Of a DNA stretch of 64,000 bases, positions 39,170 through 48,474 are shown piece by piece (the first letter of the stretch is position 1; every line of letters starts with the position of its first letter). The notes under the pieces are model-generated. The model saw only the letters and a list, made by a program, of their open reading frames with translations, made no database searches and was not told the DNA's origin. Source of the DNA: Virgibacillus ndiopensis (GTDB lineage Bacteria; Bacillota; Bacilli; Bacillales; Amphibacillaceae). The position numbers and the translations under genes are program-made. The stretch is taken from the NCBI RefSeq assembly GCF_900187325.1, contig NZ_FZMZ01000005.1, positions 310,001-374,000 on the forward strand, given 5' to 3'.

Positions 39170-39253
39170 ATACATATACATGTAATAAAAGAAGACTGCT
39201 GTTATTACACAATATACATAAACTGCGACATGACGAAAAATTATGTTTGGTGA

Positions 39254-39390
39254 CCTTCTACCGCTGCGGAAATACACTACGCTTTCCGTGGGCTCGCGAT
39301 GAGCCTCCTCGTGAGAAACCCACTCACTGTGGGGTCTCATCGTCTTCACTATCCCACAGGAGTCTCCGTGTATTTCCTTCGCTGGTGTGC
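39254..39390 (+). repeat. GC-rich palindromic repeat, copy A
   Basis: This block is clearly richer in G+C than its surroundings. It is a self-complementary unit: GGAAATACAC at 39268-39277 is the exact inverse of GTGTATTTCC at 39368-39377. Inside, GAGAAACCCAC faces GTGGGGTCTC. It shares blocks such as GCTTTCC-TGGGCTCG, CCTCCTCGTGAG, GTGGGGTCT and CAGGAGTC with the reverse complement of copy B. I recall similar GC-rich intergenic units being abundant in some Bacillaceae genomes, but no function is known to me. Short open frames across it are not genes. Confidence 0.7.
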
Positions 39391-39451
39391 GTTTACGGTC
39401 CATAGGTGGAATAAAAATTGTTATAGAAGACCGCATTATACCACATCACTA

Positions 39452-39576
39452 GTCCGGGTGAGCGGAGGGTGTGACTCCTGCGGGAACAGCACGAGTCCGA
39501 AGACCCCGCAGAGTGGTTTTCTCGAGGAGGTTGAGGCCGTGCCCGCGGAAAGCATCCGCCCGTAGCGATCCCGGAC
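39452..39576 (-). repeat. GC-rich palindromic repeat, copy B (inverted relative to copy A)
   Basis: This is the same family as copy A in the opposite orientation. It is bounded by GTCCGGG at 39452-39458 and the exact inverse CCCGGAC at 39570-39576. Inside, CTGCGGG at 39478-39484 is inverse to CCCGCAG at 39505-39511. Read on the minus strand it gives GCTTTCCGCGGGC, CCTCCTCGAG, GCGGGGTCT and CGCAGGAGTC in the order of copy A. About 60-90 AT-richer bases separate the two copies. The rest of the gap, 39577-39701, holds only short AT stems before ymxH. Confidence 0.7.
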
Positions 39577-39701
39577 GACGATCAAGAATTAGATTTAACA
39601 ATTAAATCACTTACGTCGCATTTTACGGAAACTACGAAGTTAAAATGTAACAAAATTTACGAATGAGCCAACAAGAAAAAAGGGCAGGGAGGAGAATTGT
39701 C

Positions 39702-39935
39702 ATGCGTTATAAGGATATAAGCGGGAAAGAAATTGTTGATGTTTCCCAAGGTGCAAGATTAGGCGTTTTAGGGCAAACCGATTTAGAAATAAACGAAAAA
39801 ACCGGACAGATTGAATCATTTATAATTCCTAATTACAAATGGTTTGGTTTAAAAAAGGAGGGTGATGAAACAAAAATACGCTGGAATGCGATTAAAAAGA
39901 TAGGTGAAGACATGATAATGATAGAGATTGATTAA
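39702..39935 (+). CDS. ymxH: YlmC/YmxH PRC-barrel sporulation protein
   Basis: A 77-residue single PRC-barrel domain protein of the YlmC/YmxH family, associated with sporulation in Bacillus. ISGKEIVDVSQGARLGVLG near the N terminus is typical. I chose ATG 39702 because GGGAGGAG at 39687-39694 is well placed; a frame extension to 39663 has no such support. It keeps its normal position between mlpA and spoVFA despite the repeat block just upstream. The molecular role is not known. Confidence 0.88.
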   Translation: MRYKDISGKEIVDVSQGARLGVLGQTDLEINEKTGQIESFIIPNYKWFGLKKEGDETKIRWNAIKKIGEDMIMIEID

Positions 39936-39942
39936 CTATCGA

Positions 39943-39979
39943 AGGCTAGTATCGTTTACATGATACTAGTCTTTTTTTA
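39943..39979 (+). terminator. Terminator after ymxH
   Basis: An 11-pair stem, AGGCTAGTATC at 39943-39953 with GATACTAGTCT at 39962-39972 (one G-U), is followed by seven T. Confidence 0.88.
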
Positions 39980-39998
39980 TTTTCAGCAAAAGACTAAT

Positions 39999-40026
39999 CA
40001 CTAACACCTATTTAACACATAAGCTA
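39999..40026 (+). promoter_or_regulatory. Candidate sigma-K promoter for spoVFA-spoVFB
   Basis: CACT at 39999-40002 provides the AC of a sigma-K -35. After a 16-base spacer, CATAAGCTA at 40018-40026 fits the CATANNNTA -10 consensus. B. subtilis spoVF is transcribed by sigma-K in the mother cell. The site is about 70 bases before spoVFA. Confidence 0.55.
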
Positions 40027-40094
40027 TATGGAAATGACTTAATACAGGATGTTTAAAAAGTATGTATTAATATGGTGAGGGGTGTTTTACAATA

Positions 40095-40982
40095 ATGAGT
40101 CGATTTATAGCTGTATTAGGCGGTGATGGACGATATTTAGAATTAATACGACAGTTGAAAGAGCTTCCTGATACAACAATTTTTCTAGTAGGATTTGATA
40201 AATTAGAGCAAGGATTCACAGGTTTAAAACAAATCGATTTCAATGAGCTAGAGCCAGAAAAATTAGATGCAGTAATTTTTCCAATTACTGGTACAGACCA
40301 AAACGGTATTGTTAAAACTGTTTTTTCAGACCAACATATTAAATTGGAAAAAGAGTGGTTTAGTCAATTAAAAAAATCAACGCTTATTTTTACTGGGATA
40401 ACGAGTGTTTATTTAACATCTGTCACAAAAGAATTAAATCTTTCATTGATTCCTTTGTTTGATCGTGATGATGTTGCAATTTACAATTCAATTCCAACAG
40501 CAGAAGGAACAATTATGATGGCTATTGAACATACAGATTATACAATTCACTCTTCACGCGTAATCGTCACAGGGTTTGGCAGAGTTGGAAATACGGTGGC
40601 AAATAAATTTTCAGCACTAGGAGCAAAAGTTTCCGTTTGCGCAAGAAGTATTAGGGATTTGGCAAGGATTACCGAAATGGGTTTAACAGCAATACCTTTA
40701 GCAAATTTACACGAGCATACAGACAAATGCGATCTATTAATTAATACGATTCCATCACGTGTTATTACGGAAGATTCCATTCAGCATTTACCTTCACATG
40801 CATTAATAATCGATTTGGCTTCAAAACCAGGAGGCACTGATTTTGATTATGCTGACAGACGTGGTATAAAAGCAATTTTAGCACGTAGTTTACCTGGAAT
40901 CGTTGCACCAAAAACATCTGGAAAAATACTTGCAGATGTAATTAAACAATTTTTATTAGAGGGAAAGGAGAATGCAGAATGA
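40095..40982 (+). CDS. spoVFA: Dipicolinate synthase subunit A
   Basis: SpoVFA (DpaA) is the dehydrogenase-like subunit that, with SpoVFB, oxidises dihydrodipicolinate to dipicolinic acid for the spore core. Its 295 residues have an N-terminal domain starting RFIAVLGGDGRYLELIRQL and a Rossmann domain with VTGFGRVGNTVA near residue 153. ATG at 40095 has a GGTGAGGGGTG site a little upstream. It overlaps spoVFB by four bases, so the two subunits are probably made in fixed ratio. Confidence 0.96.
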   Translation: MSRFIAVLGGDGRYLELIRQLKELPDTTIFLVGFDKLEQGFTGLKQIDFNELEPEKLDAVIFPITGTDQNGIVKTVFSDQHIKLEKEWFSQLKKSTLIFTGITSVYLTSVTKELNLSLIPLFDRDDVAIYNSIPTAEGTIMMAIEHTDYTIHSSRVIVTGFGRVGNTVANKFSALGAKVSVCARSIRDLARITEMGLTAIPLANLHEHTDKCDLLINTIPSRVITEDSIQHLPSHALIIDLASKPGGTDFDYADRRGIKAILARSLPGIVAPKTSGKILADVIKQFLLEGKENAE

Positions 40983-41569
40983 ATCTTGAAGGAAAACGAA
41001 TTGGATTTGGATTAACGGGGTCACATTGTACGTATGATCAGGTTTTTCCTCAACTGCAGCGGTTAGTGGATGCAAAAGCAGATGTAGTTCCAATTGTTAC
41101 TTACACAGTTAAAAATATAGATACAAAGTTTGGTAAGGCGGAGGACCATATCAAAAAAATTGAAACGATTACTGGGAAACGTGTAATTTCAACAATGCCG
41201 GAAGCGGAACCATTAGGACCTAAATATCCGTTAGATTGCATGGTAATCGCTCCGTTAACAGGGAATTCCATGAGCAAGCTAGCAAATGCGCTTACTGATT
41301 CACCTGTTTTAATGGCGGCTAAAGCAACTATGCGAAATCAAAGTCCTGTTGTTTTGGGGATATCTACAAATGATGCTCTTGGATTAAATGGTGTAAATTT
41401 AATGCGATTAATGGCAAGTAAGTTTATTTATTTTATTCCATATGGGCAGGATGATCCATACAAGAAGCCTAATTCTCTTGTTGCTAAAATGGATTATTTG
41501 CCTGATACCATAGAAACTGCACTGGATCATAAACAAATTCAACCTGTTATTGTTCCGTTTGTAGACTAA
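40979..41569 (+). CDS. spoVFB: Dipicolinate synthase subunit B
   Basis: SpoVFB (DpaB) is a flavoprotein-like (PPC decarboxylase/UbiX-type) subunit of dipicolinate synthase. It has 196 residues with GFGLTGSHCTYDQVFPQL near the N terminus, VIAPLTGNSMSKLANAL near residue 90 and NGVNLMRLM near 138, all family-typical. GAAAGGAG lies inside spoVFA just before the start. The downstream genes asd, dapG and dapA supply its substrate pathway. Confidence 0.96.
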   Translation: MNLEGKRIGFGLTGSHCTYDQVFPQLQRLVDAKADVVPIVTYTVKNIDTKFGKAEDHIKKIETITGKRVISTMPEAEPLGPKYPLDCMVIAPLTGNSMSKLANALTDSPVLMAAKATMRNQSPVVLGISTNDALGLNGVNLMRLMASKFIYFIPYGQDDPYKKPNSLVAKMDYLPDTIETALDHKQIQPVIVPFVD

Positions 41570-41630
41570 TATATGATACACTAATTATTAATTTTATAAA
41601 TATTGCAAACTAGGGAAGGGAGTCATAACA

Positions 41631-42677
41631 ATGACAAGTAAAACAGCATATAATATTGCAATAGTTGGTGCAACAGGTGCAGTAGGTCAAAAAATCGTTC
41701 AAATTTTAGAGGATAAAAAATTTCCAATCGATACGTTAAAACTTTTATCTTCGGAACGATCTGCAGGAAAAAAACTCCTTTTCAATAACCAAGAAATTAT
41801 AGTAGAAAAGGCTACAGCTGAAAGTTTTGCTGGAATAGATATCGCTTTATTCTCTGCAGGGGGATCTGTTTCTAAAGCATTAGCACCAAAAGCTGTTGAA
41901 CATGGTGCAGTGGTTATCGATAACACAAGTGCATTTAGAATGGATGAAAATGTTCCACTTGTAGTTCCAGAGGTAAATGAATCGGATATTAAAGCACATA
42001 ATGGAATTATAGCAAATCCTAATTGTTCGACAATCCAAATGGTTGCAGCACTGCAGCCTCTCAAAAAAGCTTTTGGTCTATCGCGAGTTATTGTATCAAC
42101 ATATCAGGCTGTCTCTGGGTCTGGAAATCAAGCATGTAACGAGCTGGAAAATCAAACAAAACAATATTTAGAAAACCAGGAAATGACAGCAGAACTATTA
42201 CCTGTAAAAGGGGATAAAAAGCACTTTCCAATTGCATTTAATGCACTACCACAAATAGATGTATTCCAAGAAAATGGCTATACATTTGAGGAAATGAAAA
42301 TGATTAACGAGACGAAAAAAATTATGCATTCGCCTGAATTATCCGTAGTAGCAACATGTGTTAGATTGCCTTTCTTTACATCACATGCTGAGAGTGTATA
42401 TGTAGAATTAGAACAGGATAATTTAGCGGTTAAGGATCTGTGGGATGTATTAACGAATGCTGAAGGTGTTGTATTGGAAGATGATCCAAGTACGCAAACA
42501 TATCCTACCCCTCTAAGTGCTGCAAATAAGGAGGAAGTATTTGTAGGAAGAGTACGAAAGGATATCGATAAATCGAATGGATTTCATTTATGGGTTGTCT
42601 CCGATAACTTATTGAAGGGTGCTGCATGGAATACGGTGCAGATTGCTGAACGTTTAATTCAAAATAATTGGCTTTAA
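41631..42677 (+). CDS. asd: Aspartate-semialdehyde dehydrogenase
   Basis: Asd reduces aspartyl phosphate to aspartate semialdehyde, the branch point to lysine, threonine, methionine and dipicolinate. Its 348 residues hold the NADP-binding VGATGAVGQ near residue 12, the catalytic Cys in NPNCSTIQM near 130, and the substrate-binding region with HFPIAFNALPQID near 200. ATG at 41631 follows AGGGAAGGGAG. It is 35 bases before dapG. Confidence 0.97.
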   Translation: MTSKTAYNIAIVGATGAVGQKIVQILEDKKFPIDTLKLLSSERSAGKKLLFNNQEIIVEKATAESFAGIDIALFSAGGSVSKALAPKAVEHGAVVIDNTSAFRMDENVPLVVPEVNESDIKAHNGIIANPNCSTIQMVAALQPLKKAFGLSRVIVSTYQAVSGSGNQACNELENQTKQYLENQEMTAELLPVKGDKKHFPIAFNALPQIDVFQENGYTFEEMKMINETKKIMHSPELSVVATCVRLPFFTSHAESVYVELEQDNLAVKDLWDVLTNAEGVVLEDDPSTQTYPTPLSAANKEEVFVGRVRKDIDKSNGFHLWVVSDNLLKGAAWNTVQIAERLIQNNWL

Positions 42678-42712
42678 GAAGGTGTTACAGATTTTAAGGT
42701 AGAGGTGTAACA

Positions 42713-43939
42713 ATGCAGATTATAATTCAAAAATTTGGTGGAACTTCTGTACAATCAGAAGAAAATCGGAATCATGTTATTAAACATATAAAAGCTGCGT
42801 TAATGAAAAACTATAAACTAGTTGTTGTAGTATCTGCATTAGGAAGAAAGCCTGATCCATATGCAACCGATACACTTTTGGATTTGGTTGGTTTTCCTGA
42901 AGGACACAATTCTAATCGAGAACTGGATTTATTAATGTCTTGTGGGGAAACTATTGCTTCAGTGGTATTGTCAAATGAATTACGAAAACAACACATCGCC
43001 TCAACGGCAATAACAGGTGCCCAGGCTGGTTTTGTTACAAACGAAGATTTTAATCAAGCAAAAATTAAAGGAGTCAATCCTAGAAGAATAGTAAAGGAAT
43101 TCAGTGAGCATGATGTTGTTGTTGTGGCAGGTTTCCAAGGTCAGACTAAAAATGGCGAGATTACAACAATTGGCCGTGGCGGAAGTGATACAACTGCATC
43201 CGCTTTGGGCGCTGCCTTACAAGCAGAACGAATTGAGATATTTACTGATGTAAATGGGATAATGACCGCTGATCCACGAGTTGTAAAAAATGCACGCTCA
43301 TTGGATGTTGTGACATACACGGAGATATGTAATTTAGCATATCAAGGGGCGAAAGTCATTCACCCTAGGGCTGTTGAAATTGCGATGCAGGCAAAAATTC
43401 CAATCCGCGTCAGATCTACTCATTCCGAGGACCAGGGTACACTCGTAACAACATCTAGAGTTCAAGAATCAGGTATGGATGTAGCAGACAGATTAATTAC
43501 CGGGATAGCACACATGGCATCTATTACACAAATTAAGGTTCATGCGAAAGAAGAAGCTCACCGGCTCCATTCCGAAGTGTTTAAAGCAATGGCAGAGGCC
43601 GGGATTTCTGTTGACTTTATCAATATTTCCCCAACAGGAGTTATCTACACAGTACCAAATGCGTTTACCAAAAGAGCCATTGATATTTTAAGAAGACTAG
43701 GATTTCAACCGGAAATAACCGAAAAGTGCGCAAAAGTATCTGCTGTTGGAGCAGGTATGACGGGAATTCCGGGAGTTGCCTCTATAATAGTTCAATCGTT
43801 AACAACTTCTGGAGTACAAATACTTCAATCCGCCGACAGTCATACAACTATTTGGGTCTTAATCTACGAGAAAGACCTAATAAAAGCAGTAAATGCCCTT
43901 CATGATGCTTTCAATTTAAGCATAATGGAAAAATTATAG
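42713..43939 (+). CDS. dapG: Aspartokinase I (DapG)
   Basis: DapG phosphorylates aspartate at the entry of the diaminopimelate pathway. It is the meso-diaminopimelate-sensitive isozyme in B. subtilis. It has 408 residues. The kinase domain starts IIQKFGGTSVQ and includes TTIGRGGSDTTA near residue 160. Two C-terminal ACT domains follow (about 265-400), with SVDFINISP and VSAVGAGMTG. ATG at 42713 follows AGAGGTGTAA. Position between asd and dapA supports DapG over LysC. Confidence 0.95.
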   Translation: MQIIIQKFGGTSVQSEENRNHVIKHIKAALMKNYKLVVVVSALGRKPDPYATDTLLDLVGFPEGHNSNRELDLLMSCGETIASVVLSNELRKQHIASTAITGAQAGFVTNEDFNQAKIKGVNPRRIVKEFSEHDVVVVAGFQGQTKNGEITTIGRGGSDTTASALGAALQAERIEIFTDVNGIMTADPRVVKNARSLDVVTYTEICNLAYQGAKVIHPRAVEIAMQAKIPIRVRSTHSEDQGTLVTTSRVQESGMDVADRLITGIAHMASITQIKVHAKEEAHRLHSEVFKAMAEAGISVDFINISPTGVIYTVPNAFTKRAIDILRRLGFQPEITEKCAKVSAVGAGMTGIPGVASIIVQSLTTSGVQILQSADSHTTIWVLIYEKDLIKAVNALHDAFNLSIMEKL

Positions 43940-43975
43940 CACGTTCATTGCACCTAAGAATGGAAGGGGATTGAC

Positions 43976-44842
43976 ATGAATTTTGGTAATGTGCTTTCAG
44001 CAATGGTAACCCCGTTTGATGATCAAGGAAATATTGATTATGAGCAAACAACCATGTTAATTAATTATTTGCTTAATAATGGAACAGATGGTTTAGTCGT
44101 CGCCGGTACAACTGGTGAGTCACCAACGTTAACAACGGAAGAAAAAATTAGCCTTTTTAAACACGTTGTAAAAGTAGTTAACAAGAGAGTTCCAGTTATT
44201 GCTGGAACAGGTACGAATAATACTGCTTCATCCATATTGTTAACAAAAGAAGCAGAAAATTGTGGTGTAGATGCTATTATGCTTGTTGCGCCATATTATA
44301 ACAAACCAAACCAGCGCGGATTGTATGAGCATTTTGCGGCTATAGCTAATGAAACAACTCTTCCAGTTATGTTATATAATATACCAGGGAGATCTGTTGT
44401 TAAAATGAGTGCAGATACAATTATTGATTTAAGTAATATCTCGAATATAGTTTCCGTAAAAGAAGCGAGTGGAGATTTGGAACAGGTGGCGAATATTATT
44501 GAAAATACAACCAGTAATTTTACTGTATATTCTGGTGATGATAGTCTTACGTTGCCGATGTTAGCTATTGGAGCTGATGGGATTGTCTCCGTTGCTTCCC
44601 ATATAATTGGAAAGGAAATTCAAGAAATGGTTCAAGCATATCACGCTGGTGACGTAAAAAAAGCGTCATCCATTCATCGAAGTGTGTTACCGATAATGGC
44701 TGGACTATTTAAATATCCATCACCTACTCCCGTAAAAGCAGCTCTTAACATAAAAGGTATTGCCACTGGTGGGGTTCGTTTACCATTGTTAACTCTTACA
44801 AAAGATGAAGAGAATGAAATAAAAGAATTGATTGATGGGTAG
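43976..44842 (+). CDS. dapA: 4-hydroxy-tetrahydrodipicolinate synthase
   Basis: DapA condenses pyruvate with aspartate semialdehyde. It has 288 residues and a TIM-barrel layout: GTTGESPTL near residue 44, the Tyr of VMLYNIPGRS near 133, and the Schiff-base Lys in VSVKEASGD near 162. ATG at 43976 has GGAAGGGGATTG before it. The stop codon lies inside the stem of a terminator. It completes a spoVF-asd-dapG-dapA block making dihydrodipicolinate precursor in vegetative and sporulating cells. Confidence 0.97.
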   Translation: MNFGNVLSAMVTPFDDQGNIDYEQTTMLINYLLNNGTDGLVVAGTTGESPTLTTEEKISLFKHVVKVVNKRVPVIAGTGTNNTASSILLTKEAENCGVDAIMLVAPYYNKPNQRGLYEHFAAIANETTLPVMLYNIPGRSVVKMSADTIIDLSNISNIVSVKEASGDLEQVANIIENTTSNFTVYSGDDSLTLPMLAIGADGIVSVASHIIGKEIQEMVQAYHAGDVKKASSIHRSVLPIMAGLFKYPSPTPVKAALNIKGIATGGVRLPLLTLTKDEENEIKELIDG

Positions 44843-44869
44843 ACCAGATTACTGGTTTGCCCTTTCTTT
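44837..44869 (+). terminator. Terminator overlapping the dapA stop
   Basis: GGGTAGACCAG at 44837-44847, containing the TAG stop, pairs with CTGGTTTGCCC at 44852-44862 (two G-U) around ATTA, then TTTCTTT. Ribosomes reaching the stop codon would cover part of the stem. Confidence 0.75.
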
Positions 44870-44936
44870 ATGCATGCAACACTTCTTTTTCGTTCATACT
44901 ACAGATAGTGTGAACACAAAAAAGGAGTGTCGATAA

Positions 44937-45671
44937 ATGAATGAAGATAAATCAAAAAAAGAGGATCAAAACCAAAATGATCAGTCCAATCCTTCATCAC
45001 TAGTTCAAAAAATACAGCAGTTGGGTCAGTCAAACGTGCCCCAGGCTCCGGATTCAAATATTCATGTACTCTCCATTATTGGACAAGTAGAGGGGCATGT
45101 ACAATTACCACCACAAAATAAGACAACAAAATATGAACATTTACTTCCACAACTGATAGCAATTGAGCAGAATCCCAAAATAGAGGGTCTTGTTATTTTG
45201 CTAAACACAGTCGGTGGAGATGTTGAAGCTGGCCTTGCTTTATCAGAAATGATCGCCTCTATTTCAAAACCAACCGTTTCCATTGTTTTAGGTGGCGGGC
45301 ATTCTATTGGGGTACCGATTGCAGTCTCCACTGACTATTCTTTTATTGTTCCGACTGCCACCATGACCATTCATCCTATTCGATTAACTGGGTTAGTTAT
45401 AGGTGTTCCACAAACATTTGAGTATTTGGATAAGATGCAAGATCGGGTGATCAATTTTGTAACGCATCATTCGAATATTAAAGAGGAAAAATTTAAGGAA
45501 CTTATGTTTGAAAAAGGTAATTTAACCAGAGATATCGGGACAAATGTTGTCGGTACTGACGCTGTGGAATTTGGTTTGATTGATGAGGTTGGTGGAGTTA
45601 CAGAAGCAATGAAAAAGGTGAATGAATTGATAAATGTAAATAAGGATAGAGAAGGTAAGGTGATACAATGA
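44937..45671 (+). CDS. tepA: ClpP-like translocation-enhancing protein TepA
   Basis: TepA (YmfB) is a ClpP/crotonase-fold serine peptidase; in B. subtilis it affects protein export and spore membrane proteins. It has 244 residues. A charged N terminus (about 1-30) is followed by [16 protein letters not shown] near residue 88, the probable nucleophile Ser in [13 protein letters not shown] near 123, and the His in MTIHPIR near 147. ATG at 44937 follows AAAGGAGTG. It overlaps ylzJ. RNase J2 (rnjB), normally between dapA and tepA, is missing. Confidence 0.93.
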   Translation: MNEDKSKKEDQNQNDQSNPSSLVQKIQQLGQSNVPQAPDSNIHVLSIIGQVEGHVQLPPQNKTTKYEHLLPQLIAIEQNPKIEGLVILLNTVGGDVEAGLALSEMIASISKPTVSIVLGGGHSIGVPIAVSTDYSFIVPTATMTIHPIRLTGLVIGVPQTFEYLDKMQDRVINFVTHHSNIKEEKFKELMFEKGNLTRDIGTNVVGTDAVEFGLIDEVGGVTEAMKKVNELINVNKDREGKVIQ

Positions 45672-45874
45672 TTCTTTATACACCATTATCTGAAACAGAT
45701 ATTTTTCCATATTCTGAGGAAGCGTTCAAAAGTAGACAGTGTGTAACATATCAAGGTAAAGAAATGTATGTAGAACAATCAGAAGATGGGTCCTATCAAT
45801 TATTACAATTGCTGTCAACCGATCCACAGGATTTTTTAGATGATAGGTTTACTCCAGGTACTGTTTTTCGTTAA
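45668..45874 (+). CDS. ylzJ: YlzJ-like small protein
   Basis: This 68-residue protein sits between tepA and spoIIIE, where B. subtilis has ylzJ. It starts [14 protein letters not shown], as YlzJ proteins do, and has no membrane helix or known domain. Its ATG overlaps the tepA stop (ATGA), which indicates coupled translation. Function is unknown. Confidence 0.82.
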   Translation: MILYTPLSETDIFPYSEEAFKSRQCVTYQGKEMYVEQSEDGSYQLLQLLSTDPQDFLDDRFTPGTVFR

Positions 45875-46040
45875 GGCTGCTTTCGAAGTGGGTGTTTGTC
45901 TCGTAACTGCCTTTCAGAGAAGGCTCATGCGTTACTAGTAGGAGGGGGTGGATAACAAGAATCCATCCGAAAAGATCATTACGAAACCCGCGCTCGCTAA
46001 AAGATTATTATCACGTTTTACTTTCACACATGCCAATCTA

Positions 46041-46049
46041 TGATATAAT
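46041..46049 (+). promoter_or_regulatory. Extended -10 promoter for spoIIIE
   Basis: TGATATAAT at 46041-46049 is a perfect TGn-extended -10. The -35 region (CTTTCA at 46021-46026) is poor. The start of transcription would fall near 46056, placing the hairpin at 46078-46105 in the leader. The rest of 45875-46144 holds no gene; a short inverted sequence (TGGAT/ATCCA) lies near 45950-45967. Confidence 0.55.
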
Positions 46050-46077
46050 AATCATGGAAGTATTTGTATAGATACGT

Positions 46078-46105
46078 AACCCTTGCCAGAATATTGGCAG
46101 GGGTT
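46078..46105 (+). terminator. Hairpin in the spoIIIE leader
   Basis: AACCCTTGCCA at 46078-46088 pairs with TGGCAGGGGTT at 46095-46105 (11 pairs, one G-U) around GAATAT, then TCTAAATT. It is nearly identical to the hairpin upstream of rimP. Lying between promoter and start codon, it may attenuate transcription. Confidence 0.6.
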
Positions 46106-46144
46106 TCTAAATTCATCTATTTTTGCATAATAGAGGTGAACAGT

Positions 46145-48406
46145 GTGGCAAAAAAGAGAAAGAAAAGAAAAAAACAACTAAAAAAACAAGTTAAATATGA
46201 ATTACTAGGTCTATTATTTATTTTTCTAGCAATCTTTGGAAGTGGTGCTGGGGCAATAAGTGATGGTGCTATCCCAAGTGGTCTAGAGAATATATTTCGT
46301 TTCTTTTTAGGAATCTGGTATTTTATCGCTTCGATATTTTTACTAATAACCGGTGTCATCCTGATGGTTAAAAGACGCTATCCAGACTTTACCCATAAAA
46401 AAATGATAGGTTTTTATATCATTCTTTCAGGAAGCCTGTTATTAACACATATTCAAACATTTGAACGCTTGTTGCTATTAACTGGAGATACATCGATACT
46501 TAAAGCAACCTGGGATAACTTCTTTGCGTATTTAAATGGGCAGGGTACAGCTATGCAAACTGGTGGCGGTTTGATTGGAGCCATACTATTTGCTTTTTGC
46601 TATTATTTGTTTTCAGCAGTGGGGGCAAAGATAGTAGCCGTTTTTTCAATTTTAATTGGTTTTATTTTCATGACGGATTTTTCAATCGGAGACTTTTTTT
46701 CTAAATTCTTGAAAAAGATAAAAGAGACACTTAGAAAATATAAAGATCGTTTTCAAGCGTATCGTGAGAAAAAAGCCATATCCGATGATCTTGATGTTCT
46801 AGAAGCAAAAAATGATGATGATATCGTTAACCAAGATGAACCAGTGATTCAGGATTTTACTGATGTTGCCTATTCATTTGACAATCCACCACAAGAGGAA
46901 CCGAAAACAAAAGAAATAAAAGAAGATGAGCAAGAAACTGATGAGATAGAAATTGAAAATGCAATGCCAATGACAGAAACAGAGAATTATGAATATGAAT
47001 TGCCGTCACCTAGTATACTAGCTGAGCCGGCATACAATTCACAGCAACATGAAAAATCACATATTCAAGCTACAGTACGTAAATTGGAGCGGACATTTAA
47101 TAGCTTTGGTGTTAAGGCAAGAGTGACGAAGGTTCATGTTGGACCAGCTGTAACAAAATATGAAGTTTATCCAGAAGCGGGTGTGAAGGTAAGCAAGATT
47201 GTTGGCTTGCACGATGATCTAGCCCTTGCATTAGCCGCAAAGGATATTCGGATTGAAGCACCGATACCAGGAAAATCTGCAGTTGGTATCGAAGTGCCAA
47301 ATCAGGAAGTGGCAATGGTATCGCTACGGGAAGTTCTCGATACGTCAATGAAGCACGCATCTAAACTGTTATTTGCATTAGGTAGAGATATTTCTGGTGA
47401 TGCAGTAGTTGGTGAATTAAATAAAATGCCGCATTTATTGATTGCGGGTGCAACAGGAAGTGGGAAGAGTGTCTGCGTGAATGGTATTATTACGACGATT
47501 TTAATGCGGGCTAAACCACATGAAGTGAAAATGATGATGATTGATCCGAAGAAGGTTGAATTGAATGTTTATAACGGAATTCCTCATTTGCTAGCTCCAG
47601 TCGTAACGGATCCTAAAAAAGCTTCAAGGGCATTAAAAAAAGTTGTGGCTGAAATGGAGCGACGATATGACCTCTTTTCTGATACAGGAACGAGAAATAT
47701 TGAAGGGTATAATGAATATATACGGAAATATAATCTAACAGCTGAAGATCAACAGCCTAACCTTCCATATGTCGTTGTTTTAGTAGATGAGCTAGCTGAT
47801 TTAATGATGGTAGCATCCAGTGATGTAGAAGATTCTATAACTAGATTGGCACAGATGGCAAGGGCCGCAGGAATTCATTTAATAATCGCGACACAACGTC
47901 CATCTGTAGATGTTATAACAGGTGTGATCAAAGCAAATATTCCATCACGTATAGCATTTAGTGTATCATCACAAACGGATTCACGAACCATTTTAGATTC
48001 AGGTGGTGCTGAGAAGCTACTAGGGCGTGGAGATATGCTGTTTATGCCTGTTGGGGCATCAAAGCCAACAAGGGTGCAAGGTGCGTTTCTATCAGATGAA
48101 GAAGTAGAACGAATTGTTGATCATTGTGTTGACCAACAAAAAGCTAGCTATCAGGAAGAAATGATTCCAGAAGATACAGCTGAAGTAGCATCAGAAGTCG
48201 ATGATGAATTATATGACGATGCTGTGCAATTAATTACTGAAATGCAAAGTGCTAGTGTATCAATGTTACAACGAAGGTTCCGAATTGGTTATACACGAGC
48301 AGCACGGTTAATTGATGCGATGGAAGACAGAGGGATAGTTGGACCATATGAGGGAAGTAAACCTAGAACAGTCTTGATATCACAATCAGAAGAGAAAACC
48401 TCTTAA
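46145..48406 (+). CDS. spoIIIE: DNA translocase SpoIIIE/FtsK
   Basis: SpoIIIE pumps the chromosome into the forespore through the septum. With GTG at 46145 it has 753 residues. AGAGGTGA at 46132-46139 supports this start; the frame upstream to 46064 runs through the leader hairpin and is unlikely to be coding. The N terminus is very basic ([13 protein letters not shown]), followed by four membrane helices (about 20-190). An acidic linker (about 215-300) leads to the RecA-like motor with [14 protein letters not shown] near residue 437 and [11 protein letters not shown], and a C-terminal gamma winged helix from about 690. Confidence 0.95.
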   Translation: MAKKRKKRKKQLKKQVKYELLGLLFIFLAIFGSGAGAISDGAIPSGLENIFRFFLGIWYFIASIFLLITGVILMVKRRYPDFTHKKMIGFYIILSGSLLLTHIQTFERLLLLTGDTSILKATWDNFFAYLNGQGTAMQTGGGLIGAILFAFCYYLFSAVGAKIVAVFSILIGFIFMTDFSIGDFFSKFLKKIKETLRKYKDRFQAYREKKAISDDLDVLEAKNDDDIVNQDEPVIQDFTDVAYSFDNPPQEEPKTKEIKEDEQETDEIEIENAMPMTETENYEYELPSPSILAEPAYNSQQHEKSHIQATVRKLERTFNSFGVKARVTKVHVGPAVTKYEVYPEAGVKVSKIVGLHDDLALALAAKDIRIEAPIPGKSAVGIEVPNQEVAMVSLREVLDTSMKHASKLLFALGRDISGDAVVGELNKMPHLLIAGATGSGKSVCVNGIITTILMRAKPHEVKMMMIDPKKVELNVYNGIPHLLAPVVTDPKKASRALKKVVAEMERRYDLFSDTGTRNIEGYNEYIRKYNLTAEDQQPNLPYVVVLVDELADLMMVASSDVEDSITRLAQMARAAGIHLIIATQRPSVDVITGVIKANIPSRIAFSVSSQTDSRTILDSGGAEKLLGRGDMLFMPVGASKPTRVQGAFLSDEEVERIVDHCVDQQKASYQEEMIPEDTAEVASEVDDELYDDAVQLITEMQSASVSMLQRRFRIGYTRAARLIDAMEDRGIVGPYEGSKPRTVLISQSEEKTS

Positions 48407-48436
48407 CCATATTTATTCTATAGTGGTAAATTAAAT

Positions 48437-48474
48437 ACAGGCAGTATCTATCCATTCAGGAAGATACTGTCTGT
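48437..48474 (+). terminator. Hairpin after spoIIIE
   Basis: A 13-pair stem, 48437-48449 (ACAGGCAGTATCT) with 48462-48474 (AGATACTGTCTGT, one G-U), lies 31 bases after the stop. No T run follows, so it may protect the 3' end or terminate weakly. Confidence 0.55.

Noticed and set aside
39094-39565. Open frames of 88-104 codons on both strands across the mlpA-ymxH gap
   Set aside because: They run through the palindromic repeats and the mlpA terminator, lack ribosome binding sites and look like no protein.
41570-42712. Possible lysine riboswitch before asd or dapG
   Set aside because: The gaps are 61 and 35 bases, too short for the lysine aptamer, and no matching helices are seen.
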